A stretch of 64,000 bases of DNA, from the NCBI GenBank assembly GCA_018296165.2, contig JACKQL020000143.1, positions 37,391-101,390 of the forward strand, given 5' to 3'. Made by a program: the position numbers and the translations under genes. Of the stretch, positions 23,206-34,251 are shown piece after piece. Position 1 is the first letter of the stretch; each line of letters starts with the position of its first letter. The stretch is from Termitomyces sp. T153 (taxonomy: Eukaryota; Basidiomycota; Agaricomycetes; Agaricales; Lyophyllaceae). Below the pieces are notes generated by a model, which had not been told where the DNA came from, made no database searches, and saw only the letters and a program-made list of their open reading frames with translations.

Positions 23206-23319
23206 ATGCCCGCATTATCTCTGCACACACGATCAAATAACTCCGACATCTATGGTCTACCCATGCCTGGAAACTCTTATGATTCATATGGCCCTGCCCA
23301 ATTTGCCGAGGCACATTGA
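23206..23319 (+). CDS. Gag-leader ORF of C (37 aa)
   Basis: Starts at an ATG 20 nt after the primer site and ends TGA. The pattern NNSDIYGLPMPGNSYDSYG is nearly the same as in Y. The frame stays open upstream through primer site and LTR to an ATG at 22930. After the stop no gag frame continues. It is probably kept because it overlaps packaging or priming signals; a peptide role is unproven. Confidence 0.45.
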   Translation: MPALSLHTRSNNSDIYGLPMPGNSYDSYGPAQFAEAH

Positions 23320-26300
23320 GTTGCGGATCTGACACCAAACATCCCCTCCACTCCAGTTACATCCATACAACAGCTCCCCCCACGGACACCCTCCCCAACT
23401 CACACCCAACCTCCAACCCCTTGCACAAACCGTCAAATCACCTCCCACCCCACCCTTACCCTCTCTGCCAACTCCATTCCCTCGCACAAAGTTGACCCCA
23501 ACATCACCCAAAGAACAGCATTCCAAAGCCTGGCAACCATCCGACCAAATGAGTGACAAAGTCTCCAGCACCGTGCCAACCCTCTAACCCACAATAACGC
23601 CAACCCACCACAGAACCATCACCTATTGCGTGAAGGATTGCCAGCCACAATGAGACCACTGAGAACGTGCTTCCCCGAAGCCTGCCTGTGGATCCACTGG
23701 CCCTCTAGCAACCCCACAGACTGACAAATGCGACTAATCACCAACAACATCACCAAACCCTACTATCGACCACCCAACCCTCACTCTGATCACCCCCAAG
23801 GAACTACACCCTCCGACAACTAGCCCCGAAACCACCAAAATCAAGCTCGACCCAACACCCCCAACAACAGAGCAAGAACCCCAGACCTAGGCTACGCTCC
23901 AACCCCAGAACCCACTTCCGGACCTCGGTCAACTCGGCCGTCACCTCTGCCCAACAAATAAAGGGGCCCCGACACCTCCGACCAACCCCGACAACCCCGG
24001 AACAAGACCAAGACATCCCCGAGCTTCTAGACAGTCAGGAAAAGAATGGCTACGCACCCTCCACCCCGCCACCTGAAGCACAGCCCCAAAGTTAATGAGG
24101 AGAACCATGGCACCCCACTCCCGACAAGGGACAACTCCGGACCATGCCGCTATTTCAACACCTTCTCCCACACAATCCGGAACCCCCGACAATGAGGACT
24201 CTGGACGCCGAACCTCCCCGCATGCCACCCCCAAACCTAAACCCCACCCCCAGACCCTGCCACCTCCCATGAAGGAACCCCCAGCATAGGAGCCACCCCG
24301 AACTAACTATAGGAAAAAGGACCCTATACGAAGTAGTTCCCCTAAGCACTCTGAACTCGCTGACATGTTCATATAAGGGAGGGAGAAGCCCCACCACCAT
24401 CCCAAACACATTGACCAGCTGCTCAAGCGACCTGACGACCCAAAGGGCACATGCTCCGATATCCTTAAAGGACCTCCCCCACCTGGCTCGATGACCCAAA
24501 CAACCCCGTGCCAGCCCAAAACTGCCCGACCCACCCCTCTGACCCCCTCCAAACCTCTTGACACAGCCCCGGACCCTGGCAACACGACTCCAGGGCCTCC
24601 GCTCCAACTACAACATTTTATCAAGGGGACTTACAGCGCCAACCCAACAACAATGCCCTGGTAGCCCCAACTCCGCAACATAAATCACCACCCGCTCCGA
24701 ATCCCGCCCCTATGCCGGGATATGTCCGTCAAACAGGGACCACATCCTCGGAGCACTCAGAAGCAAGCCACATACAAAGTATCCTCTCTGGAGTACCCAG
24801 AAGCAGGCCACATGCGAAGTAATCTCTCGGAGTACCCTAAAGGTTGCTGATGCCTTCCCCAAGAAGCGAGCGGTGCCTCTCCCCACTGCCACCCCCGCAT
24901 TTGCAACAATCTCCGGGCCGCTCCGGAACATGAATGAAGAGTTGCCTCAACCCTGCCACGACTCCCGGGGAGTCCCACTCCAGTGCCTCCCCACGACCAA
25001 TCTCCCTGCCACCCCCCAACAATCGTGAACAACCATCTTCCCCCATCCAAGCTCAGCTCCAGGAGCCACCACCACTCCTGCGTGACAACTCCACTGCTCT
25101 GCAAAAAACCCCACACTGAAGCTCCCCCTCCGATTTGTGACACAACCCCACTTGTAAGTTAAGACCCAACCCCAACCCCTGCATCAGCTCTGGACCTCTG
25201 GTACTCACACTTGGAACTGTGGACTGACAAAATGCACCTCAGACCCCTTCCTCTGCCCACACCTCCCCCAAAGCCAACACAACCAACAAGCCCCCACCAA
25301 GTGACCCTTGTGTCAACTCCGGGACCGCCCACTTCTTCCCCGATGAAGGAACCACCGACCCCCAGGAAGGAACAACCCTCGGAACAAGCCCCGAAGCATC
25401 TCGGCTGAGGCAAGCCATTCCCCAACCAACCCCTGTGCTGCCCCTGCCCAAAAGAAACATCCACCAACACAACTCCAACAGACCTCCAAACTCGAGAGAG
25501 TGTCAGAAATATGTAAGACCCCTCTGTCCGTCTCGGGACTTACCTTTGGTCAGGAAAGCAATGTCACGTAGATGACCCGGAACCTCAAACTTTGGCTCTG
25601 GACCCAAAGGAACTGGTCAGGACTGATCACCCTGCATCCTGCCCCCCTCGGTCATCGACACTCCGGAGCACACCAAAGCACTACTCGAACGTGCCCGCCC
25701 ACAGATGCAATACTCCGGAACACGACCTCGACCCAGACCAACTAGGCCGCAAGGATGAACCTCACCCCACTGACCCCCACCAATGAAGAGGGCCCCGCCG
25801 CCTTTGCCACCAGCGCCGGCATAAGGGCCAGATCATGGGAAGACCTCTGTCCCCCCCACCAACTGCACTGCCAAGAAATCCAAAGCCCCAAACCCACTGG
25901 GCACTGTGAAAGATTCAAAGGTCTGCCCTCCAGTACCAATACGGCACACGTCCCCGCCGCAGACTAAAGAAAACCCCTACACCCCTGGTCGGAAATTCTG
26001 AGAATCGAACTCAATAACACCACCCAAAAATGCCATGGAACTCCACCGGAGAACTCCCACCACTCCCGCCGAACCTCGGGAGCCCTCCCTGCGATGCCCT
26101 GCCCCGTCCCAACAAACCCCGGGACTAGCCAGCACAGACGGCACTAGCGGGCATAACCCCTGCCTCTGGATTCACTAGGGATGCAACTCCCTCTCACACC
26201 CCTGCATGTTTCGCTTACTTCGCCCTCATACAAACTAAAACCCCACTTCACATGCCCAGGGACCAAGAAAAGGACATGTTCGCATACAAAAATTATATAT

Positions 26301-26361
26301 ATACAAAAGGCGAGGGAGGCAGCAAGTCTGAAAGCAACAAGAAACGGGGCCCGCACCCACC
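23320..26361 (+). pseudogene. C internal region: rearranged pol scraps
   Basis: Identifiable pieces are the protease-RT linker at about 24310-24370 (TATAGGAAAAAGGACCC, then the GAAGTAGTTCCCC block) and the integrase zinc-finger region at about 25505-25575 (ATATGTAAGACCCC...TTACCTTTGGTCAGG). The conserved pol-distal spacer lies at about 26117-26215. No RT palm, RNase H or integrase core was found. Y carries the same scraps in the same order with further deletions, so both descend from one shortened ancestor. Confidence 0.6.
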
Positions 26362-27547
26362 TCACTCCCTCCCCGGACCCCCCGGCAACCCTATCCCCAG
26401 GTCGACTTCCATCTGGGCCTGCACCACCGCTAAGACCTCTGCCAACCCCGGCAACGCCTCCTCCGCATCAGCTGCCACCTCCCACCATGACCCCGGGGCC
26501 ACCGCATTGCGTCGCCGATGCCCCGCCAGCAACCTCTCCAATCGCACCATCCCCTGCTGCAACTCCAGGGGCTGAACCGTGGACCCCTGCGTCAACCCAT
26601 CCTGAATCGATGCAAACGCCATGGAGGCACTGTCCAAGAGGACCCAATGCTCCCACACCCAGCCTAAACCCAGAAAATGAACCGTCAGTAATGAACGGAG
26701 GAACGGGAGACAACTCACGGAGGATCCCCGCGTGCCCTGAAGCAGCCTTGTTGGCCAACCAGTCCTCCCTCTGCCTCACTGCCTCCAGCTCCGCCCACAA
26801 CGCATCCCCCTCCAGAACTCGTCCCCACCCCTCTGCTTCTCCCGTGGGCTGCCCCTCCATCTGCATCAGACGCTCCCGCAAGCCCCGCACCTCTAACGCT
26901 CGCTCCGTTGCCACGCGCACCAATGTGTTCCTTTCCCACTCCATCGCCTCTTTCTCTGTCCGCACCACATCACGGTCCTCCCTCGCCCATTGGAGCTCAC
27001 CCTCCCGTACTGCCAATGACGTCGTCAAAGCCTCCACCTGCTTGCGAAGGAAGACCTCCGTGATCGAAGGAATAGGCATGGGGGGACTTGACGACCGTTC
27101 CGAGGGAACGCCCGGGGTAGGAGAAAAGAGGAGAGACTCTGGAGGCCCCGCCAATGACTCACGCCCACGTGGCCTCTTGCTGGGTCCTGCCCCTGAGGGC
27201 AGGGAGGCTCAACGCTTCCCACAAATCACCGCTGAGGACGCCCCCTTTCCCTGACCATCCTGCGAAAGCCCCGCCTTCCCCACAGACCGCCCCATGCTCC
27301 CCTCCTTTGGCAACGTGGGACAAAACTTGGTCCGCTTTGGGACCCCCAGAAAATCCACCACCACCACCGCAGATGACTCTACAAAAAACCCTGTCAGTCA
27401 TCCCAAGAAGACAAGTCAACACCACTTACGACTCCAGTCCCTGACACTAGCACAGCGCCGGCGCTCAAACTCCTCCCCCCCACTGTCATACACCACCACC
27501 TCATCCAAATCAGCAGGAGAGACTACTGGAATGCTGGGGGAAAACAT
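26362..27547 (-). CDS. Opposite-strand spliced coiled-coil gene of C (one stop)
   Basis: Three exons on the minus strand: 27547-27430, 27378-26719 and 26663-26362 (stop included); 360 codons. Intron 1 (51 nt) is GTAAGT...TTTTTTGTAG with a TGACTGAC branch-like site. Intron 2 (55 nt) is GTGAGT...TACTGAC...GGGTTTAG. Both are phase 1. The N-terminus is MFSPSIPVVSPADLDEVVVY. A basic stretch (SKRPRGR), a heptad-like coil (VEALTTSLAVREGELQWARE and onwards to RLMQMEG, then ALWAELEAVRQREDWLANKA) and a C-terminal part (FASIQDGLTQG; SWWEVAADAEEALPG) follow. One in-frame TGA at 27209-27211 replaces the CGA present in Y. Function unknown; a nuclear or particle-associated role is a guess. Confidence 0.6.
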
Positions 27548-27746
27548 GACGAAATTTGGGAAATCCCGGGGTATGTCCAAGGCTTTTAATTGATTGAGGA
27601 GAACCCTGACAAAGTGGTGGCTGCGCTTTGACTTCGTCTCCCACGCCGCTATCACTCGCTGCGGATTGATCAATATTGCTTGGCTTTGACTCCCATGCCC
27701 CACTGATCCCCATCCTGCTCCCTGCATCTCAAAGGGTCTCAACGCT

Positions 27747-27759
27747 GAAGGGGGGGTGA
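27747..27759 (+). other. Polypurine tract of C
   Basis: GAAG followed by a G-run and TGA, abutting the 3' LTR. Confidence 0.75.
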
Positions 27760-28927
27760 TGTCATGACCCATCCCCTGGACCCCCGCACATCGTCCAGCA
27801 ACCTCCCAATTCCCCAAAACCCCCAACGCTCCGCCAAACTTCCGCCCATGCCCCGCGCCTATTTTGGTTAGCCCCGACGCAACCTCGGCTAACTCCGATG
27901 CCTCCCCGGCTAACTCCGACGGCCCCCTGGCCAACTTCGATGCCTTTCCCACAGCCACTGACACTTACCCTGGATCTCCCGAACCCTGAGAACCACCCCC
28001 GCTGTTTCCAATCTTCGCCACCCATCATCAATTCAACACCCTGGTTCCTCCGACCCATTCCGGAGTATCATGACAACCTTGGGGCGACCCGTGTTCCCAA
28101 ATGATCCCATCAACATATCAGCACGGCCCAATCCTCGATTGCAACCAACACCCACCCACTCTGTCAAGCTCCACCAAGCCCCACCGCCACAGCTGACGTA
28201 CCCCGAAGTTCTCCGGTAGTCAGTATATAAGACGTCGAGTAGCTCTTCGTACTCTAGTCTTGATATTGCTTAACATTACCTATAGTCTGATTGTTTCCTT
28301 CTCGTGTTTCGTGTTTCGTGTTTTGTGTCTTGTTTTCCTTACTCTCAGTCTCCCGGTCTTATCTCAGTCTCCTAGTCTTGTCGTGTCTCCATTTCATTAT
28401 CATTCTCGTTATCGTTTCGTATTTTCACTCAAATCTACTCTTGTTCCATATCGACTCCATTTCATTTCATCCGACGCTGTCTCGGTGACTCCGTCCGACT
28501 GTAGTGCCCAAGCCCTCCTCAACCTTAACGGCCTTGCAAACTCCACGATTACAATTACGAACCCCAACACTCTTTCCCAGACCCAAACCCTGCTCTTCGT
28601 TTGGTCCCAGACTCCATCAACTCCAATTGATCTTCCATCAGACTCCAGCTCCGCTCCCATTGATTGCGTAGCCGCCTACTCCTTTGCCTCCGCAAATCTC
28701 CCATATGGTCTTCTGCCTGAACTCTGCTAAGCCCGCCCCGTTTCCTTGCAATCCAACTTCTCCGGACCTCCCCGGATCTGTCCGGATCACCTCCCACCGA
28801 CTATCCGCATAAGCCATCAGTGCCCAGAACGCTTTCGAGTGTTCGGTTGCCAGTGCAAGGGGATCACGCCCACCTAGTAAGGACTCGCCCAGTGCAGCTG
28901 AGCCCCCGAGGTCAGCAGAACCTGACA
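27760..28927 (+). repeat. 3' LTR of C
   Basis: This 1168-bp LTR begins TGTCATGACCC and ends GAACCTGACA. It has a TATA box at 28224-28231 and AGTCTTGATATT at 28256-28267. Confidence 0.9.
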
Positions 28928-28932
28928 GCCAC
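28928..28932 (+). other. Target-site duplication of C, right copy
   Basis: GCCAC, directly after the 3' LTR, pairs with 21122-21126. B's opposite-strand gene resumes here (GCCACCTTGTTGGCC). Confidence 0.85.
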
Positions 28933-30217
28933 CTTGTTGGCCAACTACTCCTCACAGTGCCTCCCTGCCTCTGCCCTAACTGCCTCTGCCTCCACAGCCC
29001 CTCACCCCACTTCTGCTGCCCGCTCTGCCTGTGCCTCCAACTGAGCCAGCTATTCATGCAGCCCTTGCACCTCCAGCGACCCCTCTACAATCATCTGCAT
29101 AGCCCCCTCCAGCTCCTCCTATGCCAAGTCTTGACCCCTCCACACCTCATCATGCTCCTGCTGAACTCCATTGCAGTCCTCTGCAATCCTCTGGACCTCC
29201 TCTTCACATGACACCAGCAGCTGAGACAATGCCTCCACTTGCTGCTGCCAAAATGTCTCGGGGATGACAGAAGAGGGGACAGGGTCCCAACCAGCCCCCT
29301 CCATTGGAACTCCTGACATGGGGGAGTAAACATGTGGCCCCAGAGGGCCTGCCATTGACTCTTTCCCACACAGCCATTTGCTGGGCTCTGCCTCTGGAGA
29401 AGGGGACGCCCTCCATTTCCCCTTGTCATGTGTTAGGGGGCCCCCTCCCTCCGCCTGCCCCATGAGGGTCCCACCTTCATTGACCACCCCACACTACCTC
29501 CATGCTCCACTCCTGAACCCCAACCCAAAACCCTCCCCTTATGACTCTCAAGCAACTGCCCTGCCACCCACTCCACATCCCAACCCTGCTTCTCCACCAT
29601 GCAGGCCATGTGCCAACTCAGCAAAATCAGACATTTTTCATGTCTCAAGTGACAGGGCATGCACACCAAGGTGTCTTGGTGGGAACCCAGCATTAGTTCC
29701 TCAAATTTGCAGTGCTCACTGCAGTGAGCACAAAAGGCACACTAAAGACATTAGATCAGCTCCAAACCCTGCAAACAATACTACAAACTCACTAGAGCTT
29801 CCACTTGACATCATTCTAGAGTTGGGGGGCCCTGCACCTGCCCCACTGCCTCTACAAACCTCTCAGGGGTCATGTCTGCCTGGGCCACCTGCAACACCTC
29901 CAGAACTGCTATAATCTGCCTGGGGACAAAGTTGGGCCTTGAAGAGCACCCTGCCAATGCTGAGGCAGGTGGTGCCAGAGCCATGCTCTGAAATGAAGAC
30001 CCAGATGGGCCAGCCACCATAGTGGACAACTTTGTTGAGCTCATTCAACCATGATGGAATGCAAAAGAGTAGACCAGAACTCATGACTATAATACATGGC
30101 CTTGACGTGTTGACAGCCATGATGAGATTCAGACTCCCCCAAGGAGGAGGGGGCAGGAGATGCTGACCCTGCTGAGGACTGTGCTGATGACATTGGGGAG
30201 TAAGCTGAGGATGACAT
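28928..30217 (-). pseudogene. Opposite-strand coiled-coil gene of B, 5' part (long form, broken)
   Basis: Starts at an ATG (30215-30217; MSSSAYSPMSSAQSSAGSAS), the same start as in A. It carries the Cys module (about 29680-29560; VCMPCHLRHEKC, then WDVEWVAGQLLES) and the coil (about 29260-28935; VEALSQLLVSCEEEVQ; ANKVA). Stops are present. Element C inserted just upstream of the last exon, which is now at 21246-21512. The Cys pattern C-x2-C-x6-C suggests metal binding, but the module is not recognised. Confidence 0.55.
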
Positions 30218-30417
30218 GGCAAAGAGTTGAGAAACTCCAGGGTATGTCTGACCCTTTTTAATGGCTTGGAAGAAGCCCCTGACAAATGGCAGCCATGCTT
30301 TGACTTCATTCCCCACACCACCACTGCTTACTGTGGTTTGATCAATATTGCATGACTTTGATTCCCATGCCCCACCAATCCCCAAACTGCACTCATGCAT
30401 CTTGAGGGTCTTGACAC

Positions 30418-30431
30418 TAAAGGGGGGGTGA
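30418..30431 (+). other. Polypurine tract of B
   Basis: TAAAGGGGGGGTGA-type tract directly before the 3' LTR. Confidence 0.75.
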
Positions 30432-31462
30432 TGTCACGACCCACTCCCTAGCCCCCAACACTGTTCCCAGCCCTTCCCAATGCCCCACCCAACTCCCCCA
30501 ACCCCTGCCCACCCTCTGCACCCACATTGGATAACTCCGACACTTCTCCAGCAAATCCCAATGGCCCCCCAACTAACTCTGATGCCTTCTCTGTAGCCAT
30601 CAACACTGTCCCTGAGCCCCTGGAACCATTCCCACCATTCCTAACCCCATCATACACCTCTGACTCATTGCCCTAATTCACCTGACCTGCCCCAGAGTAT
30701 CATGATGACCTCAGAATGGCCCATGTCCCCAAATGATCCCATTAGAATGTCACTGTGGCCTGCCCCTTGATCATATCTGACACCTGTCAACTCTGCACAG
30801 CTCTATCAAGCCCTGCCACCATGCCTGCCATCCTCCAAAGCTATCCAGTAGTCAGTATATAAGTCATAGAGTAGTTCCTTGTACTCTAGTCTTGATATTA
30901 CTTGTATTTATTGGTTTCTTGTGCCTTGTGTTTCGTTCTGTCTCCAATTCTATTTCTAGTCTTGAATCTACCTTTTCTGTCCATCTCATCTTGTCTCATC
31001 TCTGTCTTGTCTTGATTGTCTCCTTCTCCTTTATTTTCCTAAGTTCTTCCCATCTCCAACATCAGTATGAGCTCTGCAAATGCACCACAACCCCCAAAAC
31101 ATTCTTACAACAACTCTGGACCTCACTCTTCACTCGGCCCCAAACCCATCAAGTCTTACTTGATCCCCCCATCAGACTCCAGCTCCACCCCCGATCCTAG
31201 CAAAGCCCCCATCTACCCTGCAGTCTGTTTATGTGCCAATGGACTTGTTCCTGATGCCGCCCAAGCCCAACAATAATATACTTGGTTTTAGACTTCCCCA
31301 GACCACTCCAGACTTGCTCTGACCACTTCCTGTAGCTTCTCCTTGCAAGTCTCACCCCTCTGTGCCACCTCCAGAGTGCTAGGTTATAAGTGCAGGACAT
31401 CGCATCTGCCTAGTAAGGATTCACCAGTGTAGCTGAGCCCCCATCATCAGTGGAACCTGACA
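30432..31462 (+). repeat. 3' LTR of B
   Basis: This 1031-bp LTR begins TGTCACGACCC and ends GAACCTGACA. TATATAAG is at 30856-30863 and AGTCTTGATATT at 30888-30899. Confidence 0.9.
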
Positions 31463-32176
31463 CTGCCACCCCCCAGAGCTCTCCAGTAGTCAGTATATAA
31501 GTTGTAGAGTAGCACCTTGTACTTTAGTCTTGATATTGCCTTACCTGATGTGTTTCTGATTATTTCTCCTCTTGTGTTTTGTATTCTGTGTTATGTTTCC
31601 TTTTATTTCAGTCTCCCAGTTTTGTCTTGTCTCTATATCTGTTATTGACTTGTTATCATTTTGTATCTCTGCTTTAATATATTTTCATTCCCATCTCAAT
31701 CTCATCTTGACTCTGTCTTGTCTCATTTGACTCCATTTCCATTATTGTGTTCAGGTCCTTTCAACCCTAATGCCTTTACAAACTCTGCACTTATGATTAT
31801 GAACTCAAACATTCTTTAAACCAACTCTGGACCTCACTCTTCACTTGGCCCCAAAACCCATCAACATCCATTGATCCCCCATCAAGCTCCAGCTCTGCTC
31901 CCATCACTTGTGTAGCCTCTGCTTACTCTGCATCTTCAATACTTGTTCCTGGACTTGTACCTGCTGCTTCATCAAGCCCAACCCTTTCCCTGCAACTCAT
32001 CTTAGACTCCTCTGGACTATCCAAGGCTTGTTCAGATCACTCCCCCTTGCTTATCCTCACAAGTCCCCAATGTCTAGACCTTCTCTGAATGCTGAGTTAC
32101 CAGTGTGGGACCTCACGTCTGCCTAGTAAGCATTCTCCCAGTGTAGCTGAGCCCCCATGGTCAGTGGAACCTGACA
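31463..32176 (+). repeat. 3' LTR remnant of Z
   Basis: The 5' third is missing; it starts within the pre-TATA region (CTGCCACCCCCCAG...). TATATAAG is at 31494-31501 and AGTCTTGATATT at 31526-31537; it ends GAACCTGACA. The distal half matches 1-223. Confidence 0.8.
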
Positions 32177-32800
32177 CTGACAAAGACAAAGCATGGAAGA
32201 GCTTCAGTGATCACAATGCTCTGCAAGTTCTCTTATACAATTGCATAGCACCTGAATGGGTGGATGGATGGCTATGTGAGTAAGAAGTGTTCAACTGGAA
32301 ATTGATGTAAATTTGCAATCCTGATGTGTTCTGCTTGGAGGACATCATTGAAATTCAGTTTTCAATGCTTATTGTTTCTCTCAAGAGAAAAAAACAATGG
32401 CATGTGCAATTTCTTCACCATTATCTGTGGGGTGACTGGACTAAACAGATCCCTGACAGACCTGAGTGCAATAAACTGAGTGCAATGAGACAATACAAAA
32501 GTGTTGACACCCATTGATGCACAGGAAGTTATAGAAGGAACAGGAATAAGGCAACAAATGATATCGAGTTTACTACAGACAATGACAGCTGAGAAATTGC
32601 TATTTTGATTTCAATATAAATATCAACAAAGTGGACAGAGAAAGTTGTGCTGTTGCAGCATGTAAGACCTTATAAAGTAATTTAAGGGGTTTTCAGCCAA
32701 TTAGAATGTGAGAATTCTGATTACAGATAAGTACAAAGGATGAAACAAGCCTCCAGCTACAAACAACTCTAACTTGTCTTTCATTCCAGGCAATAGAGTC
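32177..32800. other. Decayed non-LTR sequence, unidentified
   Basis: Short open pieces exist (for example AWKSFSDHNALQVLLYNC near 32190-32280 and QWHVQFLHHYLWGDWTKQ near 32398-32450), separated by stops. They might be remains of an older gene or transposon into which Z inserted. No family is recognised. Confidence 0.3.
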
Positions 32801-32804
32801 AGTT

Positions 32805-33365
32805 TAATATATTACAAGCAAACCACAACATATTATAGCCTGTGGATTACAAGCAACTAAAAATTCTGCCTATTGGCAGAATTGAACCTGAGCCCTGAAG
32901 CACAAAAATGATAATTCCAACAGCCATACCCACTTGACTACACACTTGTGAAAACTCTAAAAGTTATTATTATAGTAAAGGGAGCAAGCTCTCCTTCAAA
33001 ATATTACTGGGACCCTAAGCATATTCCTAACATTAACAAACCAAACAGAGCCTAACCAAGCAACTCACCAAACTAACCAGAACCCTAACTGAACCATAAC
33101 CAGCCTAGCAGCATGCTTAGTAGATGGATCCTGTGGGAACAGTAGGCCTTTTGTGATGGATATGTAGACCTTTTGTGTTAGTGAGTGTTAATCAGCTTAT
33201 TAGCTTACTGATTATTGTGTGATCCATTCCACAGAGGTTGTTAGTTCAATTCTGCCTTGTTGATTTATTTTTCTACAGTTGAGCACAAGTCATGTGACTT
33301 TTAATATATCAGGCTGTCCTCTAACTTAGAAGCCTGAATATATTGCACTTTGCTTCTGGTAAGAG
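32805..33365. mobile_element. Hairpin element with tRNA-like arms, copy 1 (degenerate)
   Basis: The left arm, read on the minus strand (32950-32868), has a box-A-like TAGTCAAGTGG and a box-B-like GGTTCAATTCTG. The right arm (about 33200-33275) carries GTTAGTTCAATTCTGCC in the opposite orientation. The middle (AAAGGGAGCAAG...; ACCAAACTAACC...; TGAACCATAA) matches the middle of a second copy at 63160-63770. Exact ends are not clear. It is probably a non-coding mobile element; it could have a SINE-like origin. Confidence 0.4.
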
Positions 33366-33472
33366 GTAAGTAATATATGATCCTGCCAATGTCTGGTGTT
33401 CATCCTTGTTAAAAAGTGGGTATAACACATTTGTAAGTCTCTTGAAAGTATGTACAATCTGTTAGAAAGCAG

Positions 33473-33558
33473 ACCTTAAGAACAACGTAAGGATTATTCC
33501 TCAGTCCAATATAATTGACTATATTGATTGTACCTTAAGAACAACGTAAGGATTATTC
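33473..33558 (+). repeat. 27-bp direct repeats upstream of the gene island
   Basis: A 27-bp block starting ACCTTAAGAACAACGTAAGG occurs identically at 33473-33499 and 33532-33558 (59-bp spacing). A related block CCTCAGTCC.ATATAATTGACT occurs at about 33499-33520 and again at 33609-33634. Confidence 0.8.
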
Positions 33559-33608
33559 TACGGTCCAGTCAGTTAAGTGCGTAATGTCATATTTATAAGA
33601 TAATGTAC

Positions 33609-33694
33609 CCTCAGTCCGATATAATTGACTGAGGGTTGTGTCTAGTAGTAGTCCGTATATATATATCTAGAGTGAACAATGGGGTCATTGTTCA
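33609..33694. other. Two perfect short palindromes
   Basis: CCTCAGTC and GACTGAGG flank 10 nt at 33609-33634. TGAACAATG and CATTGTTCA flank GGGT at 33673-33694. They could be transcription-end hairpins or ends of a small mobile element. Nothing else identifies them. Confidence 0.5.
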
Positions 33695-33861
33695 TTGAGC
33701 ACTGGCCATGGTACAATGCAATGATGTTGGCCCTGTATGTCACGGGCTGGAGTGTCTGTGCGATAACTCTGATTCCCAACACAATCAATGTCCTATGGAG
33801 AGGCAGGCGTGACCAAATTATCACATTGTGACCCTATATTTGATTTTTTAGGATGACTGGA

Positions 33862-34251
33862 CTATTCTGAGAAAGCATGCTGTCGAATATAATACCATAA
33901 AGACCCTTGAACAAGGCTGGTAGTCAAGCGTTGATTTCGTGCATGCAGCATTCTGGACAATTCGGGAGCGTTCAGCATACAAGTACTCCATCGTATATGT
34001 GTTGCGACGTGAAGTTTTATAAGTGCTCGTAATCTTGAAGGGACACCGAGTGATCTTGCAACGACTGATGACAGGCCGAAATGTGCCACCCAAGTTAGTC
34101 TCATGAACTTGTTATACTTTGGTGGTATACTTATCAGAGCCATATAGCTCCTGAGTAAGTCGGATCTTTTCCTATTCGTAAGGGGCACCGGAATGTCCGT
34201 CTCTATCTGCGCATAAGATGAGCTGTAACACCTGACAGACGAATGCACCAA
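33862..34251 (-). CDS. Hypothetical minus-strand ORF (129 codons)
   Basis: An uninterrupted frame in CpG-normal DNA upstream of and divergent from the GTPase gene. No domain is recognised. Ser/Arg/Leu-rich sequence with no clear hydrophobic or repeat pattern; an alternative upstream frame (MALEGSIGAF...) could be a first exon. It could equally be chance. Confidence 0.2.
   Translation of the reverse strand: MVHSSVRCYSSSYAQIETDIPVPLTNRKRSDLLRSYMALISIPPKYNKFMRLTWVAHFGLSSVVARSLGVPSRLRALIKLHVATHIRWSTCMLNAPELSRMLHARNQRLTTSLVQGSLWYYIRQHAFSE

Larger units (their letters stand above)
21028..28927 (+). mobile_element. Element C, younger non-autonomous family-1 element nested in B
   Basis: The 5' LTR is split by the inversion (21121-21028 reversed, then 22119-23173), the internal region is 23174-27759 and the 3' LTR is 27760-28927; TSD GCCAC. 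CpG is far more frequent than in A, B or Z, so C is younger. The internal region (about 4.6 kb, about half of A) keeps the primer site, a gag leader ORF, scattered pol scraps and a spliced opposite-strand gene, but no gag capsid, protease or RT palm. It must have relied on enzymes from another element. Confidence 0.85.
14422..31462 (+). mobile_element. Element B, old family-1 chromovirus, interrupted by C and by an inversion
   Basis: B is collinear with A up to 21027. It then continues in reverse in 22118-21127 (inverted segment), is split by element C (target duplication GCCAC) and resumes at 28928-30431. Its 3' LTR is 30432-31462. Undoing the inversion rejoins AAGCTCA to ATCACAAAC exactly as in A (10881-10897), and removing C rejoins the opposite-strand gene. 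It is CpG-depleted and full of stops. Confidence 0.85.
1..32176 (+). mobile_element. Element Z, outer old family-1 LTR element (interrupted)
   Basis: This is the outermost element of the nest. Its 5' LTR end is at 1-223, its internal part at 224-3396 and its 3' LTR remnant at 31463-32176. The two LTR pieces pair with each other better than with the A/B LTRs: both carry the tract around CTTCAATACTTG...CTGGACTTGTACCTG, which A and B lack. Everything from 3397 to 31462 is a later insertion. The junctions are not clean: no 5-bp duplication matches (AGCAG on the left, CTGCC on the right), and the 5' part of the 3' LTR and the rest of the internal region are missing. CpG is nearly absent, so Z is old. 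Pairing the two ends as one element is inference. Confidence 0.6.
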
